A stretch of DNA of 64,000 bases, taken from contig NC_067483.1 in the NCBI RefSeq assembly GCF_947179515.1, positions 85,281,072 to 85,345,071 of the forward strand, written 5' to 3'. The DNA is from Apodemus sylvaticus (Eukaryota > Chordata > Mammalia > Rodentia > Muridae). Shown here piece after piece: positions 40,901 to 53,565 of the stretch (positions are counted from its first letter, which is position 1; every line of letters starts with the position of its first letter). Below the pieces are notes generated by a model. The model saw nothing but the letters and a program-made list of their open reading frames with translations. It did not search any database and was not told the DNA's origin. The translations under genes were made by a program, and so were the position numbers.

Positions 40901-43900
40901 TTATTACTTATTAAAAACTATATTTTGCCCTGGCTGCTGTGGACCCAGGCCTGCAGCACTCTGGGGCCACAATCCCCAACTCTTACATGTTGGCAGTGTC
41001 ACTGTCTCTCCGTCCTACACTTCTCAGTCTGAGACTTTCTCCTTCCCTGGCAATGGCGATGCTCTTCCTCCCTGAGTTCCTTGCCAGGAAACCTCAAAGT
41101 CCAGTGTCTGTCTCCCTGCTCAGGCATTGGCCATCAGCAATTTTATTTACTAATTAGAGCCAACTGGGGTCAGGGACCCACAGTGTCTGACCTGCAGAAG
41201 CTTAAATTCCCATAAAACATGGGAACCCATAATGTTAGCATTAAAATCCACAACATCTATACAGTCTGAATATTGATAATATACTGGATATGATTTGTAA
41301 ATATTTTCTTTCATACGTGGACTGTCTTTTTACCTTGTTGATGGTGTCCTTTGGTGCACAAAAGCTTTTAACTTTGATGAAAGGTTTTTACCCTTTTATT
41401 GACTGCAGCATCAATTTCTCATCTTTTCTTTCTTTATCTATATATGTGAGTGTATGCCATCTTTGTACAAGTGCCCATGGAAGCCAAAAGAACATACTTG
41501 AGAAGTATTCAAGGTCAAATTCTACGGACCTTCGGTGTTTGTGGGGGAGATGAAGGGCTTCAGATGGGGACCACCCCAGTATTTCAGATGCCAACAGACA
41601 TACTTTTTTTTTTTTAATTATGGGGCCATTAGGCTTGGTCAGCAAGTGACATTTTTCGGTTGCAAGCCTGAATTACCTGGGTTCAATCCCTGTGACCTAG
41701 GTGAAAGGAGGAGAAAATTGACTTCCTCACATTGTCCTGCATCCTTCACGTGTTTACCATGGCAATGTACACCTCCTATCTGCAATACAAATATAAAATA
41801 AACATTTAAAAACTTAGGTTTCTGTATTTCAGGATCTCCATGGTTGTCATTCACATAAGATTCTGATAGTGTAATAATGTTTTCAGTATGTTGGATCCTT
41901 TATTATATCTTATATTTCTTTATAGCCTGGAGCAAGTGCCCTACCACTGAACTATACCCGTGTTCTGTGACATTTATAGTTCATAACATTGACATGGGGA
42001 GGAAGCTAGATGGTTAAAAAAAGCAAACATAAATAATGAAAGTATGTTTAATATGTAAGCATAAACAGTGTCTTAACTAAAAGAACAAATTTAATACAGC
42101 ATTAAATACATGAAAGTACTTCCAAATACCTTTGGCTATGAAAATAACAGAAGAGGAACTTTATTTATTTATTTTTTTTCAGAGTTCCATGGTATTGACC
42201 AAGCAGATGAACACCCTGGGACAGCGTCCTTCCATATTCACAACTGAGAAGAGGCTCGTGTACCACCCAGGTCCCTTAACTTCAGAAGGGTATTTAATTA
42301 TTTTTTTAACTCATTTTTAATTTTTAAAAATTAAAAGACTTTTATGAAATGTACCTAACATGTGATTTCCAAGGAAAGAATTTTTTTATGACACAGAATA
42401 AAAACCTTCTTCAATAGGGGAATTACATCAATTTTCTAATAAAATTGAATATTTACATGAGAAATATTTTTGTTAGTCTATGTCTTTATAGTGGGGAGTT
42501 GAATCCATTGTTATTAAGAGATATTAAGGAATGGTGATTGTTGCTCCCTGTTAATTTTGATGTTATTTATTTGTTTGTGTGGGTATCTTCTTTTGGGTTT
42601 GTTGGAAGATTGCTTTCTTGCTTTTTCTAGGGTGTAGTTTCCCTCCTTGTGATGGCATTTTCCATCTATTATCCTTTGTAGGGCTGGATTTGTCGACAGA
42701 TATTGTGTAAATTTGGTTTTATCATGGAATATCTTGGTTTCTCCATCTATGATGATTGAGACTTTTACTGGGTATAGTAGCCTGGGCTGGCATTTGTGAT
42801 CTCTTAGGGTCTGTATGAGGTCTGCCCAGGATCTTCTAGCTTTCATCATCTCTGGTGAGAAGTCTGTTTGTGATTCTGACAGGTCTGCCTTTATAAGTTA
42901 CTTGCCCTTTTCCCCTTACTACTTTTAATATTCTTTCTTTTTTTAGTGAATTTGGTGTTTTGATTATTATGTGATGGGAGGACTTTCTGGTCTGGTCCAA
43001 TCTGTTTGGAGTTCTGAAGGCTTCTTGTATGTTCATAGGCAACTCTTTCTCTAGGTTAGGGAAGTTTTCTGCAATTTCGTTGAAGCTATTCACTGGTCCT
43101 TTAAGTTGGAAATCTTTGCTCTCATCTATACCTATAATCCTTAAGTTTGTTCTTCTCATTGTGTCCTGGAGTTCCTGGATGTTTTGGGTTACCAGCTTTA
43201 TACATTTTGCATTTTCTTTGACTGTTGAGTTAATGTTTTTTATGGTATCTTGAGCACCTGAGGTTCTTTCTTCTACCTCTTGTATTCTGTTGTTGTTTGC
43301 ATCTATGACTCTTGAATACCTTCCAAGGTTTTCTATCTCCAGAGATGTCTTACTTTGTGATTTCTTTATTGTTTCTACTTCCACTTTTAGATTCTGGATG
43401 ATTTTGTTCAGTTCCTTCACTTGATTGTGCTTTCCTGTAATTCTATAAGGGATTTTTGTTTCTTCTTTAAGGGCTTCTGCCTGTTGACCCATGATCTCCT
43501 GTATTTCTTTAAGGGATTTTTGTGCTTCCTCTTTAAGTGCTTTTACCTGTTGACTGATGTTCTCCTGTATTTCTTTAAGGGAGCTATTTAAGTCTTTCTT
43601 GAAGCCCTCTATCAGCATCATGAGTACGATTTTAAATCCAACTCTTGCTTTTCCGGTATGTTGGGGTATCCGGGACTTGCTGTGGTGGGAGAACTGGGTT
43701 CTGATGTTGCCATGAGGCCTTGGTTCTGTTAGTAGGGTTCTTGTGCTTGCCTTTTGCCATCTGGTTATCTCTGGTGCTAGTTGGTATTGTTGTCTCTGGC
43801 TGGAGTTTGTTCCTCCTGTGGGCCTGTAAGCCCACAAAGGAGTAAGTCCTTACTCCTCAGAGCTCGGAAGTGAAAGCACTGCTGGTAGATCTCTCTCTCC

Positions 43901-46076
43901 TGGCGGGGTATGCACAGAAGCCTGTGGAGTTTCCCAGGGTCACTGGTACAAATGGCAGTGGGAAGACTTCCGTCCCAGCTGCTCCACTGATCTTAGGCCC
44001 TGTGTGCTCCTAGCTGTTCCCCTCCAGAGAGAAGGTGGAGATCTCACCTCTGAGCTCAGAAGCGAAAGCGCTGCTGGGAGGTCTCTCTCTCTCTCTCCTG
44101 GCGGGCTGTGCACAGAAGACTGTGGAGTCTCCTTGCTCCCTGGTACTGATGGCACTCCTTTCCTGTTTTTTAACAAGCTTTGTTCAAGATAACTTACATG
44201 GCACATAATCCCACCCTTTTAAACTGTAGTTTAAACTAATTCAGTCTGTACATTGATACTTTGTGAATTCAGCATGTTCACACATGCCGCCACTGTTACA
44301 GAAGCTCGGCATATTGTTTAATTATTCTAAAGTTGATAAGCATGTTGGTTATTTTCTTCTTCAACTCTGTTAAGGACAATGCTGCTGGGGGCATCTGTAT
44401 GCAGATGTTCACGTTTTGTTTCTCCTCGGTATATATCAAGGAGTGCGATTGGAGTCACACAGTACCCTCCACATTTGATGTTTTGAGGAATGGATAGATT
44501 GCATGGTTGTAAAATCACTGTACCATTCAGATTTCCCTCAGCAGTACAGAAAGACCAGGGTGCCAGCTCCTGTTTCTTCTCTTTCTCATTTGTATTCTCC
44601 CTAGAACCTGGGTCATTCATATGCCAATGTCTACAGATGATTTAGCCAAAGTGTTAAGAGGTAACAGAGTGGCTTTCCAGGACTGCCTCGTTTCAAATCT
44701 CTACTTCCTGCTGGCATTTCCCATGCCAATCATGTCCGATCCTGCTGAGTACCTGCCTCTCGCCCTGCCAGCTGGGAGCCCGTTGCTGATTAGCTGGCAC
44801 ACCTGTATCTCTACATTTGCTCTCTTGGCCACTGATCAGGAGACCTTCCAAACAAATGATTCCTTTCGAACCTGGACCACAATAAGAGCGCCTCCAGGTA
44901 TTCTGACTGATGATGAAAGGCACGATCTGAGGGATGTGATCTTATATGAAAATGGAATTCTGATCCTAGCAGGAACTACTGTTTACCTAAAAACAGACAA
45001 TGAGTTTACAAGACTGAACGAAAGCAGTGGCATTGCTTCAACTGGAATTCTTGGCTTTTCAAAAAGAAGATGGTGTCAGATTAGATATTTATATAAGGTT
45101 AGTGAAAGATGGTATATGTGAGCATGTACATTACTAACATATAATTAGATATAATACTATACAATTTGTTCAGGAATATATCAATGATCGATTATGTAGC
45201 ATTTTGCATGGTTTTTCTTACTCCCAGACAAGTACTAACCCTCTTAGCTTTTATGATCAGACAAGATTCAGCCTGTTCAAGCTCAGATGGTACTGTAGGC
45301 ACAGTTATTTATCTAAATATGTAAATAGCTGTATCCTTTGGTTTCAAGTTTTCTGAGGTCACTTAGCAGTAAAGATGCATCCCCAGTGACAAAGTATAAA
45401 ATTGATCCTGTATGGCCTCATGCAGAGCAAGCAATGCAGTCACACTTTGAAATGACTTGAGAAAGCTCCCCCATAACCTCTTCCCTATTCCTAGTGTGCT
45501 TTCAGAATTAATCAAATCATTACAACAATATAAATAATACACACCACAACATTCTTCTTACAAAACATTAAAAATATTGCACAGAAATGTAAATGTTTTT
45601 AACTACATTGTAGGACTGAATCCTAAGGAAATATGCTATAGCAAAAACAAGTGTCTCAAGTTGAATGTTAGATTGTATGTGATAGCCAAGATGACCAGTA
45701 TACAGCTCAATAATGGGTGACAGTGGTAGTTGCCTTGAATCCTGGCCACTTGGGGGTGAGGTTGCTCCTGCTGATGGTAGCAAAGATGAGACAGAGTTTT
45801 CTTGCAATATTCTCTTCTTAGATCCTAAAGAGCCTGGATGTTCTAATAGCCATCTCATAAAGACTCATAAAACATTTTATAACGCCACAGCATGGAGCCC
45901 ACAAGCACTCCACTCTGCTTGGCTTCACCAGCTACACTTTGGGACATAAGCCTCCGTTCAACTTATGTCTTGACCAAACTGGTTCCTTCAAGAAGACAAG
46001 CATCAAGGATCACAAACACCACTCAGACCCTAACCTTGTATCCAAACATTGCTATAGAGAAATTCCGAGAGGAAAA

Positions 46077-46107
<31 letters not shown>

Positions 46108-49100
46108 AAAAGGGCTGTTCCAAAGGACTGGCCCAAAGAAGATGCAAATCCCAGCATGTTAGCTATCATCAGAATTGCCCGCTGACAGGGCAGCGGTGGC
46201 TTGAGCCTTTAATCCCAGCATTTGGAAGGCAGGGGTAGGCTGATTTCTGAGGTCAAGGCCAGTCTGGTCTACAGGGTGAATTCCAGGACGGCTAGGGCTA
46301 CACAGAGAAACACTGTCTCAAAAAGAAAAAACCGGAAGGAAGGAAGGAAGGAAGGAAGGAAGGAAGGAAGAAAGAAAAGAAAAGAAAAGAAAAGAAAAGA
46401 AAAGAAAAGAAAAGAAAAGAAAAGAAAAGAAAAGAATCAACATTAAAAAAAAATAAACAGAACCTCTGATGGTCGAGTTCAGATATCAGGTGTTAAAGGA
46501 GGAATGTGGAATTAACTTTTTGCATAAAATAATGACTTTCAAAAACCTCCTAATGTGTTGTTGAAATTTTTAGCCCTGATCTAGGAATTGCAGGGAGCTT
46601 CAGTTGGGGAAGTGCCTCCATGAGACCCAGCTGTGGGGCATTTTCTCAATTAGTGATCAAGTGGGGAGGGCCCCTTGTGGGTGGTGCCACCTTTGGGCTG
46701 GTGCTCTTGGGTTCTATAAGAGAGCAGGCTGAGAAAGCCAGGAGAAGCAAGCCAGTAAGGAACATCTCTCCATGGCCTCTGCATCAGCTCCTGCTTCCCA
46801 ATCTCCTTGAGTTCCAGTCCTGACTTCCTTTTGTGATGAACAGCAATGCAGAAGTGTAAGCTGAATAAACCCTTTTCCTCCCCAACTTGATTCTTGCTCA
46901 TGATGTTTGTGCAGGAATAGAAACCCTGACTAAGAAAGGCAGCTATATGCTGTGGTAAATCTCTAACCTCAATGAGCCCATGTAAATAAAACAGAACTCA
47001 GTTATAATATTTATAAACTGTACACCTAGATTGGACAGATATATTACTACACTATTCTATTCCCCAGCTATGAGATCTGTTACTTGTGGTTCTTCCAGGT
47101 CACCTGTTTCTGCTCCATCTTCCTTCTATCTTTCTTCCTCTGTCAATCCTCTCTCTCCTCTGTCCCTTCATCTATCCCCCTCTTTCCTCTTTCATCCTCT
47201 CTAAAACTCTCATCCCCACCTTTTCCCCCCTCTGCCCAGTCACAGGCTCTAGCCTTTATTTGACCAGTTACAATGAGGAGGTTTAACTGAAGTCACCTGA
47301 GGATGTGATCTATTCCTCCTCTGGGTATCTCCTGTTGAGAAAGCAGAATTAGCATCAAAATACGAATATCCAGAGGCAATCTACAACTGTACTTGAATTT
47401 AGACTAATCACCTTTAAGCTCCTGGGGTTTAATTTTAAATAATTAATGCACACTCCAGTAGGACTTGACTATGCCTTTCTACTTATACCACAATGCTTTG
47501 TATCATTCGACATCTAAATATGCTATAAATCTCATAACACATTGTCATGTCAATATTACACTTTAATTAACCCTATTTTATAAAAATCATAGTCATGTAA
47601 AATGACAAAAATTAAAAGACTTTTATTGTTGTTATCTTGTTGATCTATGGAATATTTGGGTTTGATGGTTTGTTTGTTTTTGAGACAAGGTCTCACTATA
47701 TAGGCCAGGCTGGCCTCAAACTCCTAATCTTCAGCTTCCTAACTTCTGAGATTATTGGTGTACACCACTATGCCTAGAAAGAGGGATAAATAAATAAGCA
47801 AGGAAAGACTGATATCTTTAAAGTTTTAAGGGAAATAATGCTTATTCTTTCTACTGTAGAAATATCAGAAAAAATTCATAGATTTCTTTTCATATATGTA
47901 ATATGTGTTTTTATTTAATGGAATTCAGTGCATAAAGTATTACTCTGAAATACACTAAAAGAAAATTCGTAATTAATCCCTTTACTTCTTATTACTTTAG
48001 GTAGTTGGGGTGGAAGCCAGGATTTGTTTGGCTATAGAGTTATCCTCCCATTCTCTATTCTCCACTTTCAATGTAGTAAAAATAGACAGAAATTGATAGA
48101 CTGCCTCTCTATCACTGAGGATTTTTTAATTTGTTTTTCTTTTCCAGTTTTCAGAAGGAAAAACCATTGTAATAGCTTGGTCAAAAACTACATTTTACTG
48201 TGGATATTCTACATTTAGATTTGAGGCACTAATAACTACTTCAGAGCTAAAAAAAATTCTGAAGCTTCCCCTCACCGACACCCTGGAAATATTGACTATT
48301 GAGTATTCGTGGCACCCACAGGAGGCTGCTCTTCTGCTGTCCCACTGCTCTGTCTGCGCTGACACCAGGAACATTCGCCTAGTGATATATAATGGAATAC
48401 ATGATTTGTACACACTCCAGGACTTTGAACTACAGGTGCCCGTGGGGAGCCAGTTAGATTTCCGCTTTCTTTCCTCAGCCATGCCTGATATTGTCATGTG
48501 GGATGAACACCACATTTACTATAGCTACAATAATTTCACTGAAGCTGGAACTATAGAAACAATTTCAGGAGAGACCAATTTGTCATTGATATCACAGGGC
48601 AGCAAAGTCCACAACGTTCTTACAGGTAGGGTATTCTCAATCTTGCTAAAAGTATTCTGGGTCTCATTATATTAGTTATATGGGGATTGTAAATGTTCCA
48701 ATATGTGGTACTTTTGATGGCTTTTGCGATATATCTAGCACCTAAAGTTTTATAGATTCTACATTTGGTCAGTATTAAACTGTATCTTTAATTTTTTCAA
48801 AAACTTTTTCGATCACCATTTTCAAAATGATGTTTCTTAAACACATTAACATTTCTTATAACCCACCACCCACCAGAGGTAGTGGGAAAGAAAGGATATG
48901 GGGGAAGTGGACCGGTTTTGAAATGGTTCTTTGAAGCAACTCCCCTGTGTTGACTGGAAATCAGCAGTTCATTTCACAGGTCATCAGGCTACAGAGTTCG
49001 ATCCACTCACAAACACTTCAGAGATACACCAGCAGTCCAGTTTAGTTGAGTCGGGTTAGCAACAGTGGTGACACGACCTAGCAGACACAGCCAGGCCTCG

Positions 49101-51420
49101 GCCTCGACTCAAGTCAGCAGGAGGGGCCAGGAGGAATGGCAGGAGAATTTCTCAACTGTGCCTCTCTCATCAGAGTGAAGATCAGAGAAGACTCAAACCC
49201 AGTGTCTGCTTCAGCTAAAAGTTCCTTCATGAGTCTGCCTTAGTCTTTTGCCAGTGTCCATTTCAGGAAAATACTCCCTAAGGTGTTTACTCCAGCAAAA
49301 AATCAATCTTCACAATTGACTCTCCAAAGAATCCTCAAGTTTCCACTTCATTAGACCATGATCCCATGAGCAGAAGGGTGAACTCAAACGATTGAGAGAG
49401 AAAGAGAGAGAGATGCTAAGAGAGTGGTTCATGTATTTGTATCAGTGAGTGTTGTACTGTTTAATGTTCCTAAAGAGTTCACACAACTAAGTACCTCAAT
49501 CTGTAGCCTCATATTACAGACCTACAAGAGAGGAGCCAGAACTCAAGGTGCCAATAGGACATGTCCCTCTGCAACTTGCAATGAAGGAGCCAGTCTCCTG
49601 ATTACTGCTTTTTGTTTTTCTGTTTGTTTTGCCTTTACTTGTCTCACACATCAATTCAATGTCTCCTTCTCTTACCAGAAAGTGCCTCTGTTTTCATATC
49701 CTCTGGCCTTTCTATACAAGTGTATCATGGTATTCACGAATAGTGGATTAGGGGCCAGCTATATCCAACACTATTAAAAAAATCATGTTTTCAAATTGTT
49801 GGTCCTTTTGGATGTACATAGTTCAATTCATAAATTAACATAGGTTTATACTGGTCATATATGTACAAATCTACAAAGAAGGCATTCAGGACATTTAGCC
49901 CCTCTAAGCCTCAGCTTTGAAATCCTATGGATTAAATGTCATAACTTGCAATCACTTTTTCTTGACTCCTTGTTACCCTTTAATTCATAGCACATCAGTT
50001 TTCTTCCTTCATGTATTCCAAGAAAGTGCCCTTATAGCATCGCATCATCTCCTCCTTTCCTAGCACTCCCCTTGGAATCAATACTTATCAGACTTTCAAC
50101 TTGTCAACACTGGTAACTTGAGGTCAGTTTCCAGTCGTCTTGTATGATAGGCCAGTGTCATTTGAAATAATTGAGCATGACCTCTGGCCTTTCTAAACTC
50201 CAATGCTTTTCAGAAGCTGTGCTTCTGGCTTTTATTGACATTTACAATACCTTTATCAGTTTATCATTTACCAATATCTAGTTTACAGTTTGTTCCTGAA
50301 GTTGAAGGAATGCTAATCTGAGGTTTCCCACCATTGTAATAAGATTCATGGCTATATCAGCCACATATGGCCTTAGTCTTCCTATCTGACCTCCTGGGTA
50401 GGGTTAGATTTAATCCAGTTCATACTTTGTTTTACTCAAGTCGATGTCCCAAGCCAGACAGTCTTGAGTTTGCTTTCTGGACCCCACATGGTAGAAAGAG
50501 AGAACCAAGTTCAACAGATTGCCCTCTGCTCTCTAGGCTTGTGCTGCAGCATGCACACGTGCAAATACACACAAGTAAAGAAAAATTAAAAATGTAAATT
50601 ACAAATATTTCTCTGTCTTCTTTCCAGATACTATTGGAAATATTTTGGTAAAAATGGAAAATAATGTAATGTTCTACATCAAGACTGGCATTACCATGGC
50701 AGTTAAGCTACATACATGGACAAACACGACCGCAAAGACAGGGCTTCTCTTTGACAGATCTCATCAAACATGTATTTTATACTATAATGAAAAGCTCGAT
50801 GAAGAGTACCAGTTGCAGCTACATCCATATCCCTTAGCTCTGGAGTTACAAAGTATAAATGAAGATTTAGAAGACTGGTGCCCATATCTGGCATTTCAAC
50901 ACAATGTTCATAGTCAGTTTTACCATCTTGATAAAGGAGAAAGTCTAACAATTTGGACTCAAATAGTCTACCCTGAAAATCGGGGTCTCTATATTGTTTT
51001 GGAGCACTATGGCTCAGAGATATTGACCTGGACACAAAACGTTGAGTATGAAATTGCGTCAGGATTCTGTACTAAAACTGTGGTAAGTTGGTATTTTTTT
51101 CTTTCTGTATTTGGGGTTTCAATAAATATAAAAACATGTTTTCTGGTTTTTTTCTGTTTGTTTTTTGTTTTTCTTGTTGCTTTGTTTTGAGAGAAAGGCA
51201 GGCTGGGCTAGTTGACTGCTGAGCCTGAGGGAGACAGATAGGTAGTTAGGTAGATAGATAGGCAGGTAGATAGTAGATAGGGTAGATAGGTAGATAGGTA
51301 GATAGGTAGGTAGATAGATAGATAGGGTAGATAGGTAGGTAGATAGGTAGGTAGGTAGATAGATAGATAGGTAGGTAGGTAGATAGATAGGTAGGTAGGT
51401 AGGTAGGTAGGTAGGTAGGC

Positions 51421-51468
<48 letters not shown>

Positions 51469-51583
51469 TGATAGATAGGTAGATAGGTAGATAGATAGGT
51501 AGATAGGTAGATAGATAGGTAGATAGATAGATAGGTAGGTAGATAGATAGGTAGGTAGATAGATAGGTAGGTAGATAGATAGG

Positions 51584-51633
<50 letters not shown>

Positions 51634-53520
51634 TGTAGGTAGATAGATAGGTAGATATGTAGGTAGATAGATAGGTAGATATGTAGGTAGATAGATAGGT
51701 AGATAGATAGGTAGGCAGATAGACAGGTAGGTAGATAGGTAGGTAGATAGGTAGGTAGATAGGTAGGTAGGTAGATAGACAGATAGGTAGACAGATAGGT
51801 AGGTAGATAGGTAGGTAGGTAGGTAGATAGATAGTAGATAGTAAATAGATAGGTATTTTAAAAACAGAACCTCAGGGCTAGAGAGATGGCTCAGAGGTTA
51901 AGAGCACGGACTGCTCTTTTGAAGGTCCTGAGTTCAATTCCCAGCAACCACATAGTGGATCACATGGTGGATTCAAAGGAGTAAAGAGATCTGATGCCCT
52001 CTTCTTGTGTGTCTGAAGGCAGCTGCAGTGTACTTAGATATAATAATAAATAAATCCCGGGGAAAAAAAAAAGAAAAAAAAAAAGCTGGGCAGTGGTGGC
52101 CCACGCCTTTAATCCCAGCACTTGGGAGGCAGAGGCAGGCAGATTTCTGAGTTGGAGACCAGCCTGGTCTGCAAAGTGAGTTCCAGGACAGCCAGGGCTA
52201 CTCAGAGAAACCCTGCCTGGGGGATGGGGGTAGAAAAAAGAAAAAGACCATCCAGAATATTTTCTTACTCAAAATTTAAATGTCTAAAAGCATGTGTCTG
52301 GAGGAATGAGCCAGTCTAGTGCATCTTGACCTACAAACCTACATGATACTAACTTGAAGTCCCATTTCCACCTTTTCTGCTCTACAGAAAATTTTCAATT
52401 TTCTTTTCAGACAACAAGGTTTTTTCAGACAACAAATTACGAATTAGTAGATGATTACTATTATTTACAGTAAGTATGACCTTTAAATGTTATTTGATAC
52501 TTTGATATGTATGCTTTCTTTTATTTAAACAAACTCATACCCTTTTAGGTCTCCAAATTTGAAAACCCTTTGCATGTCTCAATATATGGGAAATTAGTAA
52601 TTCCCCTTTAAAATGTAAACACTTTTTATAAATCAGTGAAAAGTCATCTGAAGGTTCTTCTTCGGGCCTCTGAAGATGGCGAGACCGACCCATCTTAGCT
52701 TGCCTTGCTTATTGTAATAAAAGACCTAAAGCAACTAGATACAAAGGAGAAAGGGGTTAGTTTCATGTTTTGAGGTCAGACATGAGAGACCCCCATTGCT
52801 TCTACCGCTGTGGCAAGGCAGCATCAACAGAACCAGAGTTGAACATGATAGAGTCAGTGAATTTGGTACCAAGGAGGAAAAACCATGGTCCACATTTCCC
52901 TTTAAGGATACCAACCCCCTAAGGTCCATCATCTCTTGGTGGTGCCATCCTGGGGTCCATGCCAAATGTGAGGTGTTAAGTCACTCTTATCCAAACCAAA
53001 ACAGGCTAATCTTTAACTCAATCACTTCCATGCATGTTTTATCATGAATTCCCAACTGAAAGTCTCTACATACTATCCTCAATCAAAAGGAAAAATTCTC
53101 CATCCTAGAACTAGTCTTTAGCTGTGAACAGAAAAACGGAGTAGCCACATATCAGAACCTATTTCCAGTAACCAATGCCAAACAAGGAACAAATTAGAAA
53201 ATTCCAAGTGCTAATGAGTGCTGTTAATAAAATAGGGGCCAAGGCGTCAGCTCAGTCAGCGCAGTGCCTGCCACATACACATGAGGACCTGAATTTGGGC
53301 CTCCAGCACCCACATAGAAGCTAGGCATGGTGGCACATGTCCTCATTCAGTAAGACACCATGTCTCAAAATTTAAGGTAGAAAGTAATCAAGAAAGACAT
53401 CTGATGTCTACCTCTGGCCTCCACTAACACATACATGTGAACACGTGTGCATGTATATTCACTTGTAGGTGCATATATAATGAACACTTAGGTGCGCACA
53501 CACATATACAAATGCAAACG

Positions 53521-53565
<45 letters not shown>

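Larger units (their letters stand above)
39960..41440 (-). mobile_element. Old antisense L1 fragments, interrupted
   Basis: Segments at about 39960-40250, 40516-40740 and 41280-41420 read antisense to the 3' part of an old L1 ORF2 (for example GGCTATTGTGAACTATGCTG, TTCCTACCAACAATGC, GTCCTTTGGTGCACAAAAGC). They are split by an antisense B1 (40300-40515) and an LTR-like block (40750-41255). Confidence 0.65.
42470..44165 (-). mobile_element. Antisense L1, 5' half only (5' UTR monomers, broken ORF1, first codons of ORF2)
   Basis: Minus strand: about 1.5 monomers of 5' UTR, ORF1 from 43760, and the beginning of ORF2 (frame around 42540-42475, with a NNNGFNSP-type segment). The sequence ends there; the rest of ORF2 and the 3' UTR are missing. 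L1 copies are usually 5'-truncated, so a copy retaining only its 5' end implies deletion or recombination. It fills most of intron 8. Confidence 0.88.

Noticed and set aside
48195..48515. 106-codon minus-strand frame (and 50703-51035 minus)
   Set aside because: They lie antisense over CATSPERE exons 10 and 11, which have full homology and splice support on the plus strand.
51233..51854. Possible CRISPR-like or minisatellite array
   Set aside because: The units are 4-bp GATA/GGTA with no spacers, in a mammalian intron; it is a microsatellite.
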